From assembly GCA_025024175.1 (NCBI GenBank), contig QCXZ01000064.1:24424286-24488285 (forward strand): 64,000 nt of DNA, given 5' to 3'. Numbering within the stretch: position 1 is the stretch's first letter; every line of letters begins with the position of its first letter. Under the pieces are notes generated by a model. The model was not told the origin of the DNA. It searched no databases and saw nothing but the letters and a program-made list of their open reading frames with translations. The translations under genes and the position numbers were made by a program. This DNA comes from Rhyzopertha dominica. Lineage: Eukaryota; Arthropoda; Insecta; Coleoptera; Bostrichidae. Below are positions 59,097-64,000 of the stretch, piece after piece.

Positions 59097-62000
59097 AGGT
59101 ATGTTCGATAAAAAAGTCGTAAATATTCATTATAACTACCAATTGTAAGGCCCCGTTATATTGAGAGAAAATCAAATTAGAGACTTACTAAGTAATAATG
59201 AACCCCTGTTTAGCATTTTTCCCACGTATGCAATACTAGTATTCAGTTACACGCTGCTAAAATGTTCGGATTTATAATCTGGAATTCTAATATATTCACT
59301 ACCATTAGACATTTTTAATGTTATTTAAGAGTTACTTATTCAAGTGTTTTTATCACTAGCATTACTTACACGTTCTATTCATGATTTGTTTTGTATAGTG
59401 TTATTAAGGTAATTTAGAAATTAATTTTTGCATCATCATTTAAGTTTAACTCTTTTACATTTAATTTTGATAATTTAAGCCAAAACAAAATAGTTTAAGA
59501 AACTGTTAAAACTAAATTAATTTTATTTACCATTTCTACTTACCATTTCCTTCATGCGCTAACTGTACCATGCATTGCATAAACATCTTTACATAACCGT
59601 AAAACGTTTTATTGTAACGATTGTATTTGAACTCCAATAACCAATGAAGAAAACAGGACAATTTATTAGTATTCAGAATAATAAATACACTTCGACTGTT
59701 GTTGAATATGGCGTTTCTTTGTGTACAACCCACTGCAACACGCCTTAGGGCAAGTAGACTCTGAATGTAAATAACTGTTCAATTAGATTATCGACATTGT
59801 GCTTTTCGAGCAGAAACGTGTGCTAAATAATTTTATAGTTTACCAACAACGTGCGCAAGGGACCTAGATAAAAAATGGGATGACAACGTGCGCATTGCTT
59901 TATAATATTATATAGCTGCCTATATTTCCGGGTAGGAAACTAAGAATTTCATTTGTACTTTTTCATTTATTGAAAGCAAAGAGAATATCTAGTAATAACT
60001 GGCAAATTCTCCTGGTGAAACTGCCATAAATATAATACACAAGTATTATGTACAACAATATTTTCAGAACTTGTTGAAGCACGAGAAATCCTAGAAGATA
60101 ATATAGCAATCAATTCCATAATTAGGTAGTGTCAACTATGAAAAGGTATCTAATTTATGTATTTGATATCAAGTATATCCTATGAGAATGCAAGAATACA
60201 GTAAATTCACTACAAAGATATTAGTAACTACCTACATACCAACCTCATAAAACCTTGAGATTAAGGCAATTTTAATTCGAATTTTGGTTTTATTTGTGTG
60301 AGTTTTATCAACTTGGGATCGTTGCGGTAAATTTCGGCTGATAAAATAATTCAAATATCTGAATTCATCTACTATATAAAAACGATTTAGGTATAGGTAT
60401 TACAAAATACTTCGCAGTATTCTTCCGCGGTCGATATCCACGTCTTATTCTCATAGATGGTTGGCAGTTTTATAGTTTCTACTTTTTTTCCTTCTTTTAC
60501 ATTCACTTGTTAGTTTCTGTATATGTATATGCAAATCAATTATGTTTTATATATTATGTGATTTGATAGGAAATCCACAAAATGAAACATAAAGACAAGG
60601 CAGTATTTAGATGTAAACTGGTTGGACATATAATATTAAAAAGCATTCATTGCCGCAGTTATTGAGTCAGATCACAAAATCCCAGTTTTGTTTTCTTTAA
60701 GCTCTTCAAACAGAAACAACGACTGAATAACCAACATACATTATTCTAGTAACAATCCATACATGCCATTCGTTTCTTCAACTTCCAAGCCTAAAAGATC
60801 ACTTGTAAAGTAGGCTTTAATTTTACGAAAACTTTTTTTAACAAAGGAAAGTAATACTAGTTAGTGCAAAATAATTGATTATGTAATAAAAAATAATACA
60901 CAGCGTTTTTGTAGTTTTCTCAAGCATCAGGCTTCAATGGTTTCTTCGGTTTATGTAAGACGTACGCCCTATAACTTATTCCGGGTCTGGGGTGTATGCA
61001 TTTTTGAGCGCCCCAAACTACTGATTGCTGATACCCAGTTTTTTTCATCAACTGTATCGATATTGCACACCAAATAACGCTTTCCATTACCAAAGTCATC
61101 TAGTATGAAAGGGTATTATCTCAAGCGATATTTCTTTTAACTGTATTCAAATTACTGGGAAACGAAGCTTTTAGGTGCCATTAAGTATTTATGCAATCAT
61201 TTTTATCTCAGAAATATTACAGGATATAGAATAAATAGTCATCCTACTAGAGGCAACAGAAAGAAAACTACCCTTTTATTAAGAGATCTTGTGTAGATAT
61301 GATACCAATTTTGGTCTTTTTGAGAAATAAATACAGGTACTGCTCAAATGCTCTTAACTTTAGTAATAAATTCTAATTTTGTTCTCAAGACCGGTCATTA
61401 TTATAATTTCGGTTCTGTATTGCTTATGTAAAACAAAAATAAGAATGCAGCGTTTTCTTAAATATCCCAGCTATATTTTTATAAAACTGCTGTACCTCCT
61501 TATACCGAATCTAATTCGCGTTATACGGTGTATATTTAAAGCATGTGAAATTATAATATACGGTTAAATCAGATCAACAGACTTAAAGCGAAACACAATT
61601 AACCGTCTATATTTCCCGAGCACAATAAGTCAATTTGTGCAGCCAGACTAAATCATATACGTTCACTTCCAGCAACACATTAGCTGACAACGGAGTGTTC
61701 TTTAATTAGACCCTCACAATTAAATAATCATTCATCATTCAACACAGATGATTCATACCCATAACGCACTCAAGAACCTTAGTGTACCGTGCACTCCATT
61801 ATTGGTATCACCGTGTTTGTTCGACGTAAAAAAGTTAAAATGCCACACTTGCCATTAAAATCGAATCTATCACTTTTGAATAAAATTCACACGATATTCT
61901 CACGCTTTTAACCGTTTAAGCTGGAAATAAATATGTATCGTTATGAATAAGTGACCAGTCGTTAATCATTCAAAAACACTTGGTGCCTATCTAAAGAACA

Positions 62001-63418
62001 TTAACAACTGAGAAGAATTTGCTTATTTGTTGTTATAGAAGCCACACTGTTAAAAGTGTGTGAAATATTGACGCACCTGCATTTAGGTTAAATTACTATT
62101 GTTTCGGGCTATTCTGTGGCATCTTCACAAATAAATGGCTATTTCTTTGTGGATTAGCATGTTTTTTAACCTTTGGTTTTGGGAAAAGCACAACCCTTTT
62201 GCATTTTCTTTGGAGAGCTATTGATAGCAACGGGAAGATCATTGTAACACATACGTTTGCTTTTTTACTGTCAGTTCCCTGTGTAAAATGGGAAAGCTCC
62301 TGTATCTGGCAGATATTAGTTTTAATATATTTTTTGTTTTTCTAATTAAAACGCGTACTTTTTTCACATCACAAAATATAAAAAACCTTTATAAAAATCC
62401 ACCAAAAAGTATGCCATAGCAAAAAATTACTATTGTCATTTTGGCATATGTTAACGTAAATATAATTTTATACGTCATCAATTGTAACATACTACGATTT
62501 ACAAATACAAAGAAAGGGTAGTTCTAAAGTAATGGAAACTAATGCAACCGTATATATTCTTTAGGTCGAAATATTATGATTTAACTATTCTTATCTTGAT
62601 CTCAATGTTAATACTAACCAATATACATAGTGTTAAAAGTCGTATTTTTTCCGTATCTCTCAAAATTTTTTAATAAAATTTAGTATTACGTATTTTTTGG
62701 ATCAGGCAATTTAGATTCTTCGACAAAATTGCTGCTATTTGTAGATGACGCCATCTACGGTACTTCGTGTTGTTTTACAACATCATAATTCTTTTGTCTC
62801 GCAATTTGAATTCCTTTATTATACGATCGTCTAATTTTGTGTAATAAATATTTGTTCCGAAGTGATAGCGCTGAATTCTCTGTCATAAAAGATCTCGTAT
62901 CTGTGGCATCAGCATCGACAAGTGAATTCATGTGCCTCTAATACGCAAAAATTCATTGCTTATCTATCCAGAGACTAGGGAACCGGTCTTCAAATGCACT
63001 GAAGCACTATCTTGCATGAATATCATACTCACATTTTGTCTTAGAAACAGCAGGTCACCCAAATAAGAAAGACATTAATTTTTTTAATGTTCTTTCTGTC
63101 CTATAACATAAGTCAGCACCAAACCTTAATTTTGAACTCATGTTGACAGCGTCTTTGCGTAACCATGCGAGGATTTTTTTTGTCCCAATAATGTTTATTG
63201 TGAATATGGGTCCTCGTTTTGACGAACATGACGATAATGGGCGAATTGTAACCTAATGGCAAATAGATCTCTGGGAGATTTTGCCCAGGCGAAAATGGTA
63301 AGGACGAAACCTTTTCTGGTGAAGGGTGCTTAAGCTGATGACATGCTTATACTCGACCTTATATCGAAGCGCCTCCAACTTAATTCACTTTATATTGTTA
63401 ATTCAATTGTATATATTT
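59097..63418. other. AT-rich 3' flank, 4.3 kb, nothing recognised
   Basis: Strongly AT-rich, short frames only, no repeat pairs or RNA genes noticed. 62700-63400 is slightly more complex and may hold an unreadable transposon relic. Confidence 0.5.
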
Positions 63419-63540
63419 CAGCTCCCACCGAGAATCGAACTCGGGGCCTGCAGATTTAGCCTCTGTTGCTCTGCCACGTAGCTATGGGGGCCGCCTTGGC
63501 TAAATCAGGAGGCCCCGAGTTCGATTCTCGGTACGAGCTG
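63419..63540. repeat. head-to-head pair of tRNA-derived sequences (inverted repeat)
   Basis: Arms 63419-63461 and 63498-63540 are inverted copies matching at 39 of 43 positions by eye, around a 36-bp spacer. Each arm holds GAGTTCGATTCTCGG, a perfect tRNA T-arm/B box. On the minus strand the left unit plus spacer gives GTGGCAGAGCAAC (A-box-like), a CAGA-loop-TCTG anticodon-like arm and the T arm; the loop GGCTAAA lacks U33, so a functional tRNA is unlikely. Probably a palindromic SINE-type relic. Confidence 0.65.
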
Positions 63541-64000
63541 ATAATTTTTCTTCTTAAAATTTGCCTCAACGAAATATATACAATTGAATCAATTCAGGAT
63601 TTTTTCGCCACACGCACCAAAACTTTCCCTTCTACTTCTGGAGTAATAGTTTTCGGGTGTCCCACAGTATAGCAGCTCTCGATTGGAACGAAAGGAACCA
63701 GTTAATCGCAATCGATTATAAAGATTCTGATAATAATAGTTTTGATCCAACTGCCTCAAGATATCGCTAATGAGCTCAAAGACATATTAAAATATTCTTG
63801 GGCGTATGGGCAAACTACATATCTCACCTCCATGTTCAAGAAAAAATTATGTATTAACATTTTAGAAATTCAAAGAAAACTCCAAAAAAGCATCCCAAAT
63901 TACTAACAATTACAAAGTTTGGAAAACCAATCAAAACGCGTTATTTGCTGTTGTATTGCATTTGAATCAAAGTTAATTAGAAACATTGTATATCTTTTAA
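63541..64000. other. AT-rich 3' flank
   Basis: Nothing recognised to the end of the window. Confidence 0.45.

Noticed and set aside
63466..63672. 68-codon + frame at the right end
   Set aside because: It runs through the inverted tRNA-derived repeat and has no recognisable content.
1..64000. CRISPR arrays, bacterial operons or a novel defence-type system
   Set aside because: No regularly spaced repeats, no operon-like gene packing, and the introns and TALE exons show an animal nuclear genome.

Overview
The window is insect genomic DNA, AT-rich overall, lying across the 3' part of the homothorax (hth/Meis) gene on the + strand. Three short coding exons identify it. Exon 18988-19064 encodes most of the TALE homeodomain. 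Exon 45223-45281 encodes the end of the recognition helix. Exon 51845-52006 encodes the Hth C-terminal tail with a stop at 52003-52005. A 3'UTR exon probably begins at 53940. The exon that should encode the homeodomain N-terminal arm was not found, so bases 1-18987 are taken as intron. The order of insect cannot be fixed from the sequence; a beetle is a guess.

Layout: (1) 1-18987, upstream intron, with a complete, young Ty3/gypsy (Mag-like) LTR retrotransposon at 2424-6951 (identical 167-bp LTRs, 5-bp target duplication, one 1339-aa gag-pol frame). (2) 19065-45222, a 26.2-kb intron that splits the homeodomain inside helix 3. (3) 45282-51844, a 6.6-kb intron ending in two possible acceptors 18 nt apart. 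(4) 52007-53939, a likely intron just after the stop codon, then the 3'UTR to about 54.9 or 55.4 kb. (5) A 3' flank to 64000 with only transposon debris.

The introns alternate between AT-rich DNA without recognisable content and GC-richer islands of 200-1100 bp without convincing coding potential. The islands are the natural candidates for the conserved regulatory elements expected in a developmental gene of this kind, but their conservation could not be tested. Decayed transposons are frequent: mariner-like fragments (one pair in inverted orientation), an IS630/mariner-related DDE family, non-LTR reverse transcriptase fragments, a Penelope-like element, a second gypsy fragment, a possible THAP-domain piece, a TIR element, a foldback MITE carrying RFX X-box-like palindromes, and tRNA-derived sequences.

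The most interesting signals are in hth itself. The homeodomain exon donor sits so that intron retention would place a TAA directly after Trp48, and dipteran hth is known for a conserved, retained intron element at an internal exon-intron junction. The last coding exon has tandem acceptors that would include or omit a VFSPHA hexapeptide matching the VYTPHP of Drosophila Hth. No bacterial-type system, CRISPR array or other complete protein-coding gene was seen.
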